Of a stretch of DNA of 64,000 nt, positions 1-8,300 are shown piece by piece (within the stretch, counting starts at the first letter, position 1; each line of letters starts with the position of its first letter). The stretch spans positions 62,001 through 126,000 of the forward strand of contig NZ_JAQJZJ010000012.1 of the NCBI RefSeq assembly GCF_027988105.1, read 5' to 3'. This DNA comes from Pseudomonas aestuarii (lineage in GTDB: Bacteria > Pseudomonadota > Gammaproteobacteria > Pseudomonadales > Pseudomonadaceae). A program made the position numbers and the translations under genes. The notes beneath the pieces were generated by a model. That model was not told the origin of the DNA and made no database searches. It saw nothing but the letters and a program-made list of their open reading frames with translations.

Positions 1-879
1 AACCTGGCCGGCATGGTCCTGCGCCGTATCGAGACCAACATCCCGACCCTGGATGACCTCAAGCTGCCGGAAGTCCTCAAGAAGCTGGCGCTGACCAAGC
101 GCGGCCTGGTGCTGTTCGTCGGCGCCACCGGCACCGGTAAATCCACCTCGCTGGCGGCAATGATCGGCTACCGCAACAAGAACAGCAGCGGCCACATCAT
201 CTCCATCGAAGACCCGATCGAGTACATCCACCAGCACCAGAACTGCATCGTCACCCAGCGCGAAGTGGGCATCGACACCGAGTCCTTCGAGGTGGCGCTG
301 AAGAACACCCTGCGCCAGGCGCCGGACGTGATCCTGATTGGTGAGGTGCGCACCCGCGAGACCATGGACCACGCCGTGGCCTTCGCCGAAACCGGCCACC
401 TGTGCCTGGCCACCCTGCACGCCAACAATGCCAACCAGGCGCTGGACCGGATCATCAACTTCTTCCCGGCCGATCGGCAGAATCAGGTGTGGATGGACCT
501 GTCGCTCAATCTCAAGGCCATCGTCGCCCAGCAGTTGATCCCGACCCCGGATGGCAAGGGGCGCCGCGCGGTGATCGAGGTGCTGATCAACACCCCGCTG
601 GCGGCCGATCTGATCCGCAAGGGCGAGGTGCACGAACTCAAGAACTTGATGAAGCGCTCCACCGAACTGGGCATGCAGACCTTCGACCAGGCGCTGTACA
701 ACCTCTATAGCCAGGGCGAAATCACCTACGAAGATGCGCTGCTCTATGCCGACTCGGCCAACGACCTGCGCCTGCTGATCAAGCTCGGTTCGGAAAGCGA
801 CGGCGATCACCTGGTCCAGCTGAGCGGTGGTCTATCACTGGAAGATGCCCCCGAAGACCCGGGGCGGAGTTTTCGCTGA
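1..879 (+). CDS. pilU: Type IV pilus retraction ATPase PilU, 5'-truncated by window edge
   Basis: Cytoplasmic secretion-type ATPase that works with PilT to retract type IV pili during twitching. The frame is open at base 1, so roughly 90 of the usual ~380 residues lie off the left edge; 292 residues remain. Visible in order: Walker A GATGTGKST, Asp box SIEDPIEYIH, Walker B ILIGEVR and His box ATLHANNANQ, the PilT/PilU pattern. The core is followed by an acidic tail ending near DAPEDPG, which fits PilU better than PilT. The downstream context (Pil-Chp genes a few kb away) is as in P. aeruginosa. PilU rather than PilT is a family-level inference; the ATPase family itself is certain. Confidence 0.93.
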   Translation, partial: NLAGMVLRRIETNIPTLDDLKLPEVLKKLALTKRGLVLFVGATGTGKSTSLAAMIGYRNKNSSGHIISIEDPIEYIHQHQNCIVTQREVGIDTESFEVALKNTLRQAPDVILIGEVRTRETMDHAVAFAETGHLCLATLHANNANQALDRIINFFPADRQNQVWMDLSLNLKAIVAQQLIPTPDGKGRRAVIEVLINTPLAADLIRKGEVHELKNLMKRSTELGMQTFDQALYNLYSQGEITYEDALLYADSANDLRLLIKLGSESDGDHLVQLSGGLSLEDAPEDPGRSFR

Positions 880-896
880 GGCGCAGTGGCCAAAAC

Positions 897-918
897 AGCC
901 CGCGCTCGCGGGCTTTTT
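897..918 (+). terminator. Rho-independent terminator of pilU
   Basis: Perfect inverted repeat AGCCCGCG (897-904) / CGCGGGCT (907-914) followed directly by TTTT, starting 17 bases after the pilU stop codon. Confidence 0.88.
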
Positions 919-986
919 ATCGAGCGGTAAACCTTGTGCGGTCTTGCCGGTCTCATTCGCATCACTCAGCAGCGCAGGAGCAAGGC

Positions 987-1388
987 ATGGACGTAAGAAG
1001 CGACACCCACAGCAAGGTCATCGGTTACCTGTTGTGGATCTTCGGTTTTCTCGGTGCGCACCGCTTCTATTACGGCAAACCGGTCACCGGAACCATCTGG
1101 TTTTTCACCCTCGGCTTGCTGTTTGTCGGCTGGATCATCGACCTGTTCCTGATCCCGGCGATGGATCGTGAGGCCGACCTGCGCTTCACCGCTGGCGAAA
1201 CCGATTACAACGTCGCCTGGATTCTGCTGACCTTCCTCGGTATTTTCGGTGTGCACCGCATGTACCAGGGCAAGTGGATCAGCGGGATCCTCTACCTGCT
1301 CACCGGTGGCCTGTTCCTGATTGGCGTGCTTTACGACTTCTGGACGCTGAACGAGCAGATATCGATCAAGAATGCCGCCCGCGGGTAA
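987..1388 (+). CDS. TM2-domain membrane protein
   Basis: Small inner-membrane protein of 133 residues with two tandem TM2 modules: hydrophobic hairpins joined by short loops with the typical G-x-FGxHRFYxG signature, seen here as FLGAHRFYYGK and again as FGVHRMYQGK. Each module supplies two transmembrane helices (about residues 10-50 and 70-125). The role of bacterial TM2 proteins is unknown. The ATG at 987 was chosen because AGGAG (976-980) sits six bases upstream; a GTG at 936 in the same frame lacks a Shine-Dalgarno sequence and would add a non-hydrophobic leader. It follows the pilU terminator, so it probably has its own promoter, and it converges on pyrC'. Confidence 0.8.
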   Translation: MDVRSDTHSKVIGYLLWIFGFLGAHRFYYGKPVTGTIWFFTLGLLFVGWIIDLFLIPAMDREADLRFTAGETDYNVAWILLTFLGIFGVHRMYQGKWISGILYLLTGGLFLIGVLYDFWTLNEQISIKNAARG

Positions 1389-1417
1389 GTGGCCGGGACA
1401 GGCGTAGTTGCCAGCAC

Positions 1418-1500
1418 GTAGGGCGTACTCGCGAAGCAGTACGCCGTTTCACTGGCGCAGGTGCGGCGGACTGTTCGCTACGCTCCTGAGTCCGCCCTAC
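1418..1500. repeat. 83-bp palindromic intergenic element with GTAGGGCG ends
   Basis: The outer ends are inverted repeats, GTAGGGCG (1418-1425) and CGCCCTAC (1493-1500). Inside are two perfect 8-bp hairpins: GGCGTACT (1422-1429)/AGTACGCC (1438-1445) and GGCGGACT (1465-1472)/AGTCCGCC (1489-1496). It lies between the convergent TM2 gene and pyrC'. A partial relative is at 35537-35568. It looks like a REP/MITE-type dispersed repeat rather than a simple terminator, because no T-tract follows. Confidence 0.65.
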
Positions 1501-1588
1501 CTGGATCCACCCGTTGCGCCGAACCCTGGCTATTGCAAGCCGATAGCTGTTGCAACGGCTAATAGGGATATCGCCATAAGACTGCGGC

Positions 1589-2860
1589 TCACGCCTGGTA
1601 GCTGATGTGTCCATCGACCAGGGTGCAGTGCACCGCGCCGGGCAGGCAGTGGCCGATAAACGGGCAGTTGGTACCCTTGGAGAACCAGCTTTCCCCAGCC
1701 AGGGTCGAGGCCTGCGGGTCGAACAGCAGCAGGTCGGCCGCTGCGCCCACGCTCAGGCGCCCGGCAGGCAGGCGCAGGGCTTGGGCCGGGCCGCTGGACA
1801 GGCGTGCGAGCAGGGTCGGCAGGTCGAGTAGACCGTCTTCCACCAGGCTCATGGCCAGCGGCAGCAACAGCTGCACGCTGCTGATGCCCGGTTCGGTGGC
1901 GCCGAAGGGGGCCAGCTTGGCGTCACGTTCGTGGGGTTGGTGGTGGCTGGCAATGGCCGAGATCACGCCGCTCTTCACCGCCTCGCGCAGGCCGTCGCGG
2001 TCGGCGCGGGTGCGCAGTGGCGGCTGTACGTGATAGAGACTGGAGAAGTCGCTCAAGGCCTCATCGGTGAGAATCAACTGATACAGCGCCACGTCCGCGG
2101 TCACCGGCAGGCCACGGGCCTGGGCCTCGGCGATCAGTTGCGCGCCGCGGGCACTGGTCAACTGGCTGAAGTGGGCGCGCACGCCGCTTTGCTCGACCAG
2201 CAGCAGGTCGCGGGCCAGGGCCACGGTTTCGGCGGTTTCCGGGATGCCGGCCAGGCCGAGGAAGCTGGCAGTGGCGCCTTCGTGGGCCAGACCGCCTTCG
2301 GCCAGGTCATGGTCCTGGGAGTGGAAGATCACCGTCAGGTCGAAGGTGGCAGCGTATTCCAGGGCGCGGCGCAGGGTGCGGGTGTTGCGGAAGGTATCCA
2401 GGCCATTGCCGAAGGCCACGCAACCGGCGTCGCGCAGGGCCACCAGTTCGGCCAGCTGGTCGCCGTCCAGGCCTTTGCTCAGGGCGCCGATGGGGAACAC
2501 CTTGGTGTGGCCGGCCTCGCGGGCACGGTCGAGGATCAGTTCGGCCACCGCCGGGGTGTCCAGCACCGGTTTGGTAAAGGGTGGGCAGCACAGGCTGGTG
2601 ACGCCGCCGGCAGCCGCGGCCAGGGTTTCGCTGGCGATGCTGCCCTTGCGGCTGTAGCCGGGTTCGCGCAGGGCGACAGACAGGTCGACCAGGCCGGGCG
2701 CGGCCACCAGGCCCTGGGCCTGGATGATTTTCTCGGCGACGAAGCCGGCTGGCATCTGGCCGATGGCGATGAGCTTGCCGCCATCGATGAACAGGTCGGC
2801 CACCTGGTCGAAGTTGCTGCTCGGGTCGATGACGCGGGCGCCAAGGATTGCGGTACGCAT
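1589..2860 (-). CDS. pyrC': Non-catalytic dihydroorotase homologue PyrC' (PyrX)
   Basis: 423-residue amidohydrolase-fold protein that in Pseudomonas is the inactive partner of aspartate transcarbamoylase, needed to assemble the PyrB/PyrC' complex. The frame matches dihydroorotase (LREPG after the first strand), but the zinc-binding His-x-His of active enzymes (DxHxHLREPG) reads DLSVALREPG, so both metal ligands are gone. This supports a structural role. Its ATG (2858-2860) shares one base with the pyrB stop TGA (2860-2862), a TGATG junction typical of translational coupling. Last gene of the algH-ruvX-pyrR-pyrB run. Assembly function is known for the family; inactivity is read from the sequence. 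Confidence 0.93.
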   Translation of the reverse strand: MRTAILGARVIDPSSNFDQVADLFIDGGKLIAIGQMPAGFVAEKIIQAQGLVAAPGLVDLSVALREPGYSRKGSIASETLAAAAGGVTSLCCPPFTKPVLDTPAVAELILDRAREAGHTKVFPIGALSKGLDGDQLAELVALRDAGCVAFGNGLDTFRNTRTLRRALEYAATFDLTVIFHSQDHDLAEGGLAHEGATASFLGLAGIPETAETVALARDLLLVEQSGVRAHFSQLTSARGAQLIAEAQARGLPVTADVALYQLILTDEALSDFSSLYHVQPPLRTRADRDGLREAVKSGVISAIASHHQPHERDAKLAPFGATEPGISSVQLLLPLAMSLVEDGLLDLPTLLARLSSGPAQALRLPAGRLSVGAAADLLLFDPQASTLAGESWFSKGTNCPFIGHCLPGAVHCTLVDGHISYQA

Positions 2861-3870
2861 CAGTTGGATTCCTCGGCTTCCTGGTTGAGTTGACGCTGGG
2901 CATTCTGCCCGCTCATGGCCATCGACAGCACGGCCATGCGCACGGCAATGCCGTAGGTGACCTGGTTGAGAATCACCGATTGCGGGCCGTCGGCCACTGC
3001 CGACTCGATTTCCACGCCGCGGTTGATCGGCCCCGGATGCATCACCAGGGCATCCGGTTTGGCCAGCTTGAGGCGCTGCTCGGTGAGGCCGAACAGGCGA
3101 TAGAACTCGCCCTCGCTGGGCAGTAGGCCGCCACTCATGCGTTCGCGCTGCAGGCGCAGCATGATCACCACGTCGACATCCTTGAGGCCCGCGGCCATGT
3201 CGCTGTAGACGCTCACGCCATACTGCTCGATGCCGACCGGTAGCAGTGTCTTGGGGGCGATCACGCGGATGTCCGGGCAGCCGAGGGTCTTCAGGGCCAG
3301 CATGTTCGAACGGGCCACCCGCGAATGCAGGATATCGCCGACGATGGCCACCGATAAGTGCTCGAAGCCGCCCTTGTGCCGACGAATGGTCAGCATGTCG
3401 AGCATGCCCTGGGTCGGGTGGGCGTGGCGACCGTCGCCGCCATTGATGATCGCCAGGTTCGGGCACACGTGTTCGGCGATAAAGTGCGCGGCGCCCGAAT
3501 CGGCGTGGCGTACCACGAAGATGTCGGCGGCCATCGCCTCGAGGTTGCGCAGGGTGTCGAACAGGGATTCACCCTTGCTGGTCGAGGAGGTCGACACGTT
3601 GAGGGTGATGACGTCGGCGGACAGGCGCTGGGCCGCCAGCTCGAAGGTGGTGCGGGTGCGCGTGGAGTTCTCGAAGAACACGTTGCACACGGTCTTGCCG
3701 CGCAGCAGCGGGACTTTCTTCACGGCCCGGGCGCCGACTTCGAGGAAGGAGTCGGCAGTATCGAGGATTTCCGTCAGCAGCTCGCGCGGCAGGCCGTCGA
3801 GGGTGAGGAAGTGGCGCAGCTGGCCTTGGTCATTCAGCTGCAGCGGGCGCGGGGCATCAATCGGCGTCAT
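2860..3870 (-). CDS. pyrB: Aspartate carbamoyltransferase catalytic subunit
   Basis: Joins carbamoyl phosphate and L-aspartate to make N-carbamoyl-L-aspartate, the committed step of pyrimidine synthesis. 336 residues. Carbamoyl-phosphate site FFENSTRTRTTFE, HPTQGMLDM, the aspartate-site region MLRLQRERM and the C-terminal HPGPINRG motif are present. The ATG at 3870 (protein start MTPIDAPRPLQLN) was chosen because it matches the family N-terminus and lies ten bases after the pyrR stop; a TTG at 3891 would add seven residues and overlap pyrR. The N-terminal extension before the first helix is the pseudomonad type that carries the nucleotide effector site (known for the family). Confidence 0.96.
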   Translation of the reverse strand: MTPIDAPRPLQLNDQGQLRHFLTLDGLPRELLTEILDTADSFLEVGARAVKKVPLLRGKTVCNVFFENSTRTRTTFELAAQRLSADVITLNVSTSSTSKGESLFDTLRNLEAMAADIFVVRHADSGAAHFIAEHVCPNLAIINGGDGRHAHPTQGMLDMLTIRRHKGGFEHLSVAIVGDILHSRVARSNMLALKTLGCPDIRVIAPKTLLPVGIEQYGVSVYSDMAAGLKDVDVVIMLRLQRERMSGGLLPSEGEFYRLFGLTEQRLKLAKPDALVMHPGPINRGVEIESAVADGPQSVILNQVTYGIAVRMAVLSMAMSGQNAQRQLNQEAEESN

Positions 3871-3880
3871 CGCGAGGGTC

Positions 3881-4387
3881 TCAGTTTGCAAACGTCTGGA
3901 GTTCGAGGGTCAGCGGCGTGGGGCCGGACAGTTTGACCCGCTGATCGGCGGCCAGCGACAGGGTGGCGCCAACCACGTCGGGGCTGATTGGCAGTTCGCG
4001 GGCATTCAGGTCGAGGAGGCAGACCAGGGTCACGCTGGCCGGGCGGCCATAGTCGAACAGCTCATTGAGGGCGGCGCGGATGGTGCGGCCGCTCATCAAT
4101 ACGTCGTCGATCAACACCAGGTGCTGGCCTTCCACCTCGAACGGCAGTTCGGAGGGCTGCACTTGCGGGTGCAGGCCTTTCTGGGTGAAGTCGTCGCGGT
4201 AGAAGGAGACGTCGAGGATGCCCAGGGGCGCTGGATTGCCCAGGGTCTCCAGCAGCGCCTGGGCAACCCACACGCCGCCCGTGCGGATGCCGATAAAGCG
4301 AGGCTCGCTGATCTGTCGCTGATTGAGGTGGCGGATCAGTGCTGCGGCCATTTGCGGCAGCAGTTCGGCGGGGCTGGGTAGGTTCAT
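3881..4387 (-). CDS. pyrR: Bifunctional pyr operon regulator / uracil phosphoribosyltransferase
   Basis: 168-residue type I phosphoribosyltransferase with the PRPP-binding loop VLIDDVLMSGRTIRAAL in mid-protein. PyrR proteins bind UMP, can convert uracil plus PRPP to UMP, and in many bacteria bind pyr leader RNA. In pseudomonads the mode of regulation is less clear, and I see no obvious terminator/anti-terminator pair in the 134 bases upstream. Start supported by AAGGAG seven bases before the ATG. Directly upstream of pyrB with a ten-base gap, so the two are surely co-transcribed. Confidence 0.95.
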   Translation of the reverse strand: MNLPSPAELLPQMAAALIRHLNQRQISEPRFIGIRTGGVWVAQALLETLGNPAPLGILDVSFYRDDFTQKGLHPQVQPSELPFEVEGQHLVLIDDVLMSGRTIRAALNELFDYGRPASVTLVCLLDLNARELPISPDVVGATLSLAADQRVKLSGPTPLTLELQTFAN

Positions 4388-4521
4388 CGGGAACTCCTTG
4401 TGTGCGGGCCGGCTAGAGCTGCTGCGGCCTGCGCGGATGATGCTGGTTTAAAAGCAGGCTCGTCGCCCCGCTCTGAGCGTTGCTCGCTGGGTTTTTCCGC
4501 GATCGGTGGTCGCGCGCGCGT

Positions 4522-4959
4522 TCAAGGCGCGCCGTGTTCGGTCAACCAGCCTTCAAGCAGCATGGCGGCGGCCAGGGCATCCACCGGACGGTCGCGGTAG
4601 CCACCGTTCTGCCCCTGTTGCAGGCGCTCACCTTTGGCCGCGTAAGTGGTCAGGCGTTCATCGTGGGTGTGGACGGGCAGATTGAAGCGGCCGTTGAGGC
4701 GGCGGGCAAATTTTTCCGCGCGTGCGCTCATCTCACTCGGGGTGCCGTCCATGTTCAGCGGCAGGCCGACCACGATGGCGTCCGGCTGCCATTCGCGCAG
4801 CAGCGCTTCGACCTGTTGCCAGTCCGGTACGCCATTCTGCGCCTTGAGGATGCACAGTTCGCGAGCCTGGCCGGTGATCACCTGGCCAACGGCAACGCCG
4901 ATCTGCTTGCTGCCGTAATCGAAACCCAGTAACAGGCGCAGCGGTTTGCTCGCGCTCAT
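4522..4959 (-). CDS. ruvX: Putative pre-16S rRNA nuclease RuvX/YqgF
   Basis: 145-residue RNase H-fold protein (YqgF family) thought to mature the 5' end of 16S rRNA; older annotations call it a Holliday-junction resolvase. Motifs: LLLGFDYGSKQIGVAVG near the N-terminus with the first acidic residue, IVVGLPLNMDGTPSEM, and DERLTTYAA with the second acidic site. Its ATG (4957-4959) overlaps the algH stop by one base (TGATG), so translation is probably coupled. 134 bases separate it from pyrR. Confidence 0.95.
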   Translation of the reverse strand: MSASKPLRLLLGFDYGSKQIGVAVGQVITGQARELCILKAQNGVPDWQQVEALLREWQPDAIVVGLPLNMDGTPSEMSARAEKFARRLNGRFNLPVHTHDERLTTYAAKGERLQQGQNGGYRDRPVDALAAAMLLEGWLTEHGAP

Positions 4960-5534
4960 CAGGAGTGCCCGGCTTGCGAGGTAAGCAGGCTGAGGTTGAT
5001 ACCCAGGCAAGCGGCAGCGGCATTCAGACGCTGCTCGAAGGGCAGGTCGAAGAGGATGGTCTGGTCGGCCGGGCAGGTCAGCCAGGCATTGTCGGTCAGC
5101 TCGGTTTCCAGTTGCCCGGCATCCCAGCCGGCATAGCCGAGGGTGATCAGGTACTTTTGCGGACCGCTGCCGTCGGCAATCGCGAACAGCACATCCTGAG
5201 AGGTCGTCAGGCCCAGCTCGCCAAGTTCCAGGGTGGCCTGGAACTGCGGGCCGGCCGGGTGCAGGACGAAGCCGCGATCGGTCTGCACCGGGCCGCCGGA
5301 GAAGATCGGCAGATCCTGGCAGTGCACCGGCGGTTCGCTTTCCGGGCGCAACTGTGCCAGCACATCGGCCAGGTTGAGGCCGTTGAGACGGTTGATCACC
5401 AGGCCCATGGCGCCCTGTTCGTTGTGATCGATCAGGTAGATCAATGTCTGCGCGAAATGCGGATCGGCCATGTGCGGCATGGCGATCAGGAACTGATGCT
5501 TGAGGTAGCTTGGCTTGGCGTCTTTCATAGGCAT
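4959..5534 (-). CDS. algH: YqgE/AlgH family protein
   Basis: 191-residue DUF179 protein (AlgH/YqgE) with the family signature FLIAMPHMADPHFAQTLIYL and GPVQTDRGFVLHP. AlgH was named for an effect on alginate production in P. aeruginosa; its biochemical role is not established. Possible starts are ATG 5534 (MPMKDAK) or ATG 5528 (MKDAK). A longer in-frame start at 5564 adds residues not conserved in the family. No strong Shine-Dalgarno sequence decides between them. First gene of the algH-ruvX-pyr run; the 114 bases upstream separate it from tonB3. Confidence 0.92.
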   Translation of the reverse strand: MPMKDAKPSYLKHQFLIAMPHMADPHFAQTLIYLIDHNEQGAMGLVINRLNGLNLADVLAQLRPESEPPVHCQDLPIFSGGPVQTDRGFVLHPAGPQFQATLELGELGLTTSQDVLFAIADGSGPQKYLITLGYAGWDAGQLETELTDNAWLTCPADQTILFDLPFEQRLNAAAACLGINLSLLTSQAGHS

Positions 5535-5648
5535 TAGTTTCAGGCCTGGAGCCAAGAGCTTCAAGCGTCACGCGGCAATAAAAACCGGGCTGAACCTAAG
5601 TGCGAGTGAAAAAATGCTCAGGCTCAATGTTTGCACAACCACTGAGGG

Positions 5649-6545
5649 TCAGTTGCTGGACAGGCGGTCGCCGCGCTCGAAGCGCCAGGTACGGATGATT
5701 TCCAGGCGGTCGATGTCCGAGAGGTCGCCCGTAAATGGGGCATAGGGCGCGGCCAGGCGCACGATGCGCAGGGCGGCCTGGTCAAGCAGTTGCTGGCCGG
5801 AGGACTGCAGTACCTGGACTTCGTAGAGGGTGCCGTCACGGTTGATCGAGACCAGCACCCGCAGGCTGCCGTAAATCTGCTGGCGGCGTGCATCGTCCGG
5901 GTAGTTGAGGTTGCCGACCCGTTCCACCTTCTTGCGCCACTCGTCCTTGTACCAGGCGCCCTTGTCGCGCATGGTCGAGGCTGCACTGAGGCGGTGGATT
6001 TTCGGGCGTTTGGCGTACTGCTGGATGTCGTTGGCCAGTTCGGCTTCCAGGCTGGCAATTTCCGCAGAGAGCTGCGAACTGTCGAATACCGGTGCCGGCG
6101 GGGCCTGTACCGTAGGCTTGACTGCTTCACGCTTGACCGGGGTCTTTTGCTGTTGCGGGGCGCGGGTCGCGACTGCGGCTTTCGGCGCGTCCTGGCGAAC
6201 CGCCGGTTGTGCCGGTGCGGCGGGCGGCGTCACGCGCTTGACTTGGGTGTCCTGGAACAGCGCCTGCTCGGTGGTTTTCGGTGCGGCCTTGTGTTCCAGG
6301 GTGCCGCTGCCCTGCTGGTTGTCCTGGGCGAGGAAGTCGGCCTCCTTCGGCTTTTCCTCGCTCTTGAAGGTCGACAGGGTGATTTCCAGGGTTTTGCTGA
6401 TCTGGCTGGGCTCGGCCAGGCTGAAGCCCAGGCCGAGAATCAGCGCGGCATGCAGGGCCGCGGCGAGGAACAGGGTAAAGCCCAGCCGATCCGCTGGGCG
6501 GACGCCAGCGGCGGATAGGTCGGGTGGGGTGGTGGCTGCGTTCAT
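5649..6545 (-). CDS. tonB3: TonB-family protein TonB3
   Basis: 298-residue inner-membrane/periplasmic TonB protein: one N-terminal membrane anchor (about residues 22-42, LGFTLFLAAALHAALILGLG), a long proline/lysine/alanine-rich periplasmic linker, a predicted coiled segment (SAEIASLEAELANDIQQYAK) and a C-terminal TonB domain with YPDDARRQQIYGSLRVLV. It lies between gshB and algH exactly as tonB3 does in P. aeruginosa, where it is required for twitching and pilus assembly rather than iron uptake. No exbB/exbD nearby. ATG 6545 chosen because upstream codons give no TonB-like sequence; its Shine-Dalgarno is weak. Confidence 0.9.
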   Translation of the reverse strand: MNAATTPPDLSAAGVRPADRLGFTLFLAAALHAALILGLGFSLAEPSQISKTLEITLSTFKSEEKPKEADFLAQDNQQGSGTLEHKAAPKTTEQALFQDTQVKRVTPPAAPAQPAVRQDAPKAAVATRAPQQQKTPVKREAVKPTVQAPPAPVFDSSQLSAEIASLEAELANDIQQYAKRPKIHRLSAASTMRDKGAWYKDEWRKKVERVGNLNYPDDARRQQIYGSLRVLVSINRDGTLYEVQVLQSSGQQLLDQAALRIVRLAAPYAPFTGDLSDIDRLEIIRTWRFERGDRLSSN

Positions 6546-6632
6546 GCTGTGTCGGGTCTGTTCAGGTTGCCGCGCAGTCTGACGGCTTGGAGCCGCCAGC
6601 TGCAAGCGACAAGCGTCAGGCTGCAACCTGCG

Positions 6633-7604
6633 TCATGCTTTCTGCTTTCTGTTACCGGCTTTCAGCTTGCCTTCGATGGCATCCATCAGGCGCTCGCCGA
6701 TACGGGTGTCGTAGGCGGCGTCTATCTCGCGAATGCAGGTAGGGCTGGTGACGTTGATTTCGGTCAGGTAGTCGCCGATCACGTCCAGGCCGACGAACAG
6801 CAGGCCCTTCTCGCGCAGGGTTGGACCGATGCCCGCGGCGATCTCGCGGTCGCGATCGCTCAGTGGGCGTGCTTCGCCGCGCCCGCCAGCGGCAAGGTTG
6901 CCACGGGTTTCGCCGTGGGCCGGGATGCGTGCCAGGCAATAGGGTACCGGCTCGCCATCGATCATCAGGATGCGTTTGTCGCCCTCGCGGATCGCAGGCA
7001 GGTAGCGTTGCGCCATGATCTGTTGTGTGTTGTGGGCGGTCAGGGTCTCGAGAATCACCGAGAGGTTGGGGTCACCCTCGCAGTGGCGAAATATCGAAGA
7101 TCCGCCCATACCATCCAGGGGTTTGAGAATGATGTCACGTTGCGCGGTGGCAAACTCGCGCAGAATGTCGGATCGGCGACTGACCAGCGTTGCAGGGGTG
7201 AATTGCGGGAATTGGGTGGCAAACAGCTTCTCGTTGCAGTCGCGCAGGCTCTGCGGGCGGTTGACCACCAGCACGCCGGCTTGTTCGGCCTGTTCCAGCA
7301 GGTAGGTGGAGTAGACGAATTCGTTATCGAAGGGTGGATCCTTGCGCATCAGGATCACATCCAGTTCGGCCAACGGCACGTCGCGCTCGTCCCCCAGTTC
7401 GAACCAGCGCTCGGGGTCGTTGAATACGTTGAGCGGGCACAGGCGGGCACGTGCCTCGCCTTTGGCCTGATAAAGGTCTTTCTGCTCCATATAGAAGAGC
7501 GACCAGCCGCGCGCCTGAGCGGCCAGCAACATGGCCAGCGAGCTGTCCTTTTTGAAGGCGATCTGGGCGATGGGGTCCATGACAATGCCGAGGCGAACGC
7601 TCAT
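6633..7604 (-). CDS. gshB: Glutathione synthetase
   Basis: Cytoplasmic ATP-grasp enzyme joining gamma-glutamylcysteine and glycine to form glutathione. 323 residues, the family length. N-terminal MSVRLGIVMDPIAQI, ATP-grasp region with KPLDGMGGSSIFR and metal/ATP ligands near VGLDVIGDYLTEINVTSPT. The last few residues (KLKAGNRKQKA) are variable. Divergent from pilG across 241 bases; tonB3 follows on the same strand after 87 bases containing a tract reading CTGCAAGCGACAAGC, similar to short dispersed Pseudomonas repeats. Confidence 0.96.
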   Translation of the reverse strand: MSVRLGIVMDPIAQIAFKKDSSLAMLLAAQARGWSLFYMEQKDLYQAKGEARARLCPLNVFNDPERWFELGDERDVPLAELDVILMRKDPPFDNEFVYSTYLLEQAEQAGVLVVNRPQSLRDCNEKLFATQFPQFTPATLVSRRSDILREFATAQRDIILKPLDGMGGSSIFRHCEGDPNLSVILETLTAHNTQQIMAQRYLPAIREGDKRILMIDGEPVPYCLARIPAHGETRGNLAAGGRGEARPLSDRDREIAAGIGPTLREKGLLFVGLDVIGDYLTEINVTSPTCIREIDAAYDTRIGERLMDAIEGKLKAGNRKQKA

Positions 7605-7845
7605 GGGGGGATTCTCCGTGAAAGGCAGCAGTTTAGAAGGTGTCGGGGCTAGCGTGTGGCGTCAGGGTGGCGCTGGGAAGGCGGGTGGTCAAGGAAAAAA
7701 CCTTGCCCTCCCGCGGCTTATAGCTTGCATGGGGAGAGTGTGCTAAAAAGGCCCGACGATTGGGTTACAGCCCGTCGGAGGTAAGGCCTCAGGCGCACTG
7801 ATAGAACGCAAAATAACGACTCACCGAGGCGATGGTAGGGCAAAC

Positions 7846-8253
7846 ATGGAACAGCATTCCGAGGGTTTGAGGGTAATGGTGATCGACGATTCGAAAACGA
7901 TTCGTCGTACCGCGGAAACCCTGCTGAAGAAGGTGGGTTGCGAGGTAATTACCGCAGTTGACGGTTTCGATGCCTTGGCAAAGATCGCCGACACCCATCC
8001 AAATATTATTTTTGTCGACATCATGATGCCGCGGCTCGATGGCTATCAGACCTGTGCCCTGATCAAGAACAACAGTGCTTTCAAGTCCACCCCGGTGATC
8101 ATGCTGTCTTCCAAGGACGGCTTGTTCGACAAGGCCAAGGGGCGCATCGTCGGCTCCGATCAATATCTGACCAAGCCTTTCAGCAAGGAAGAGTTGCTCG
8201 GCGCGATAAAGGCCCATGTCCCTGACTTCACCCCGGTGGAACAGGCATCCTGA
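7846..8253 (+). CDS. pilG: Type IV pilus response regulator PilG
   Basis: 135-residue single-domain CheY-like receiver of the Pil-Chp chemosensory pathway; phosphorylated by ChpA and acting towards pilus extension and cAMP signalling (family knowledge). Acidic pair D14-D15, phospho-acceptor D58 in FVDIMMP, and the conserved Lys of QYLTKPF are all present. First gene of the plus-strand pilGHIJK-chpABC run. The 241-base upstream region shared with gshB must hold both promoters; it contains an inverted repeat CCGACG (7753-7758)/CGTCGG (7773-7778) in the likely leader, but I cannot assign a promoter with confidence. Confidence 0.96.
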   Translation: MEQHSEGLRVMVIDDSKTIRRTAETLLKKVGCEVITAVDGFDALAKIADTHPNIIFVDIMMPRLDGYQTCALIKNNSAFKSTPVIMLSSKDGLFDKAKGRIVGSDQYLTKPFSKEELLGAIKAHVPDFTPVEQAS

Positions 8254-8300
8254 CGTTTGCCGGATAGCGGTAGACGCCTCTTCATGTATTGGGAAACACC

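Noticed and set aside
3871..3891. Upstream TTG start for pyrB at 3891
   Set aside because: It would overlap the pyrR stop and add seven residues absent from the family; ATG 3870 fits better.
4388..4521. PyrR-dependent attenuator before pyrR
   Set aside because: No convincing terminator/anti-terminator pair or PyrR-binding loop was found; only GC-rich sequence and a good Shine-Dalgarno.
5551..5575. Short tract similar to one at 6597-6632 (CTGCAAGCGACAAGC type)
   Set aside because: The resemblance is short and imperfect; not enough to call a repeat family from this window alone.
7605..7845. Promoters for gshB and pilG
   Set aside because: Both must lie here, but no -35/-10 pair with proper spacing stands out (TTGCAT near 7724 has no matching -10 at 16-18 bases).
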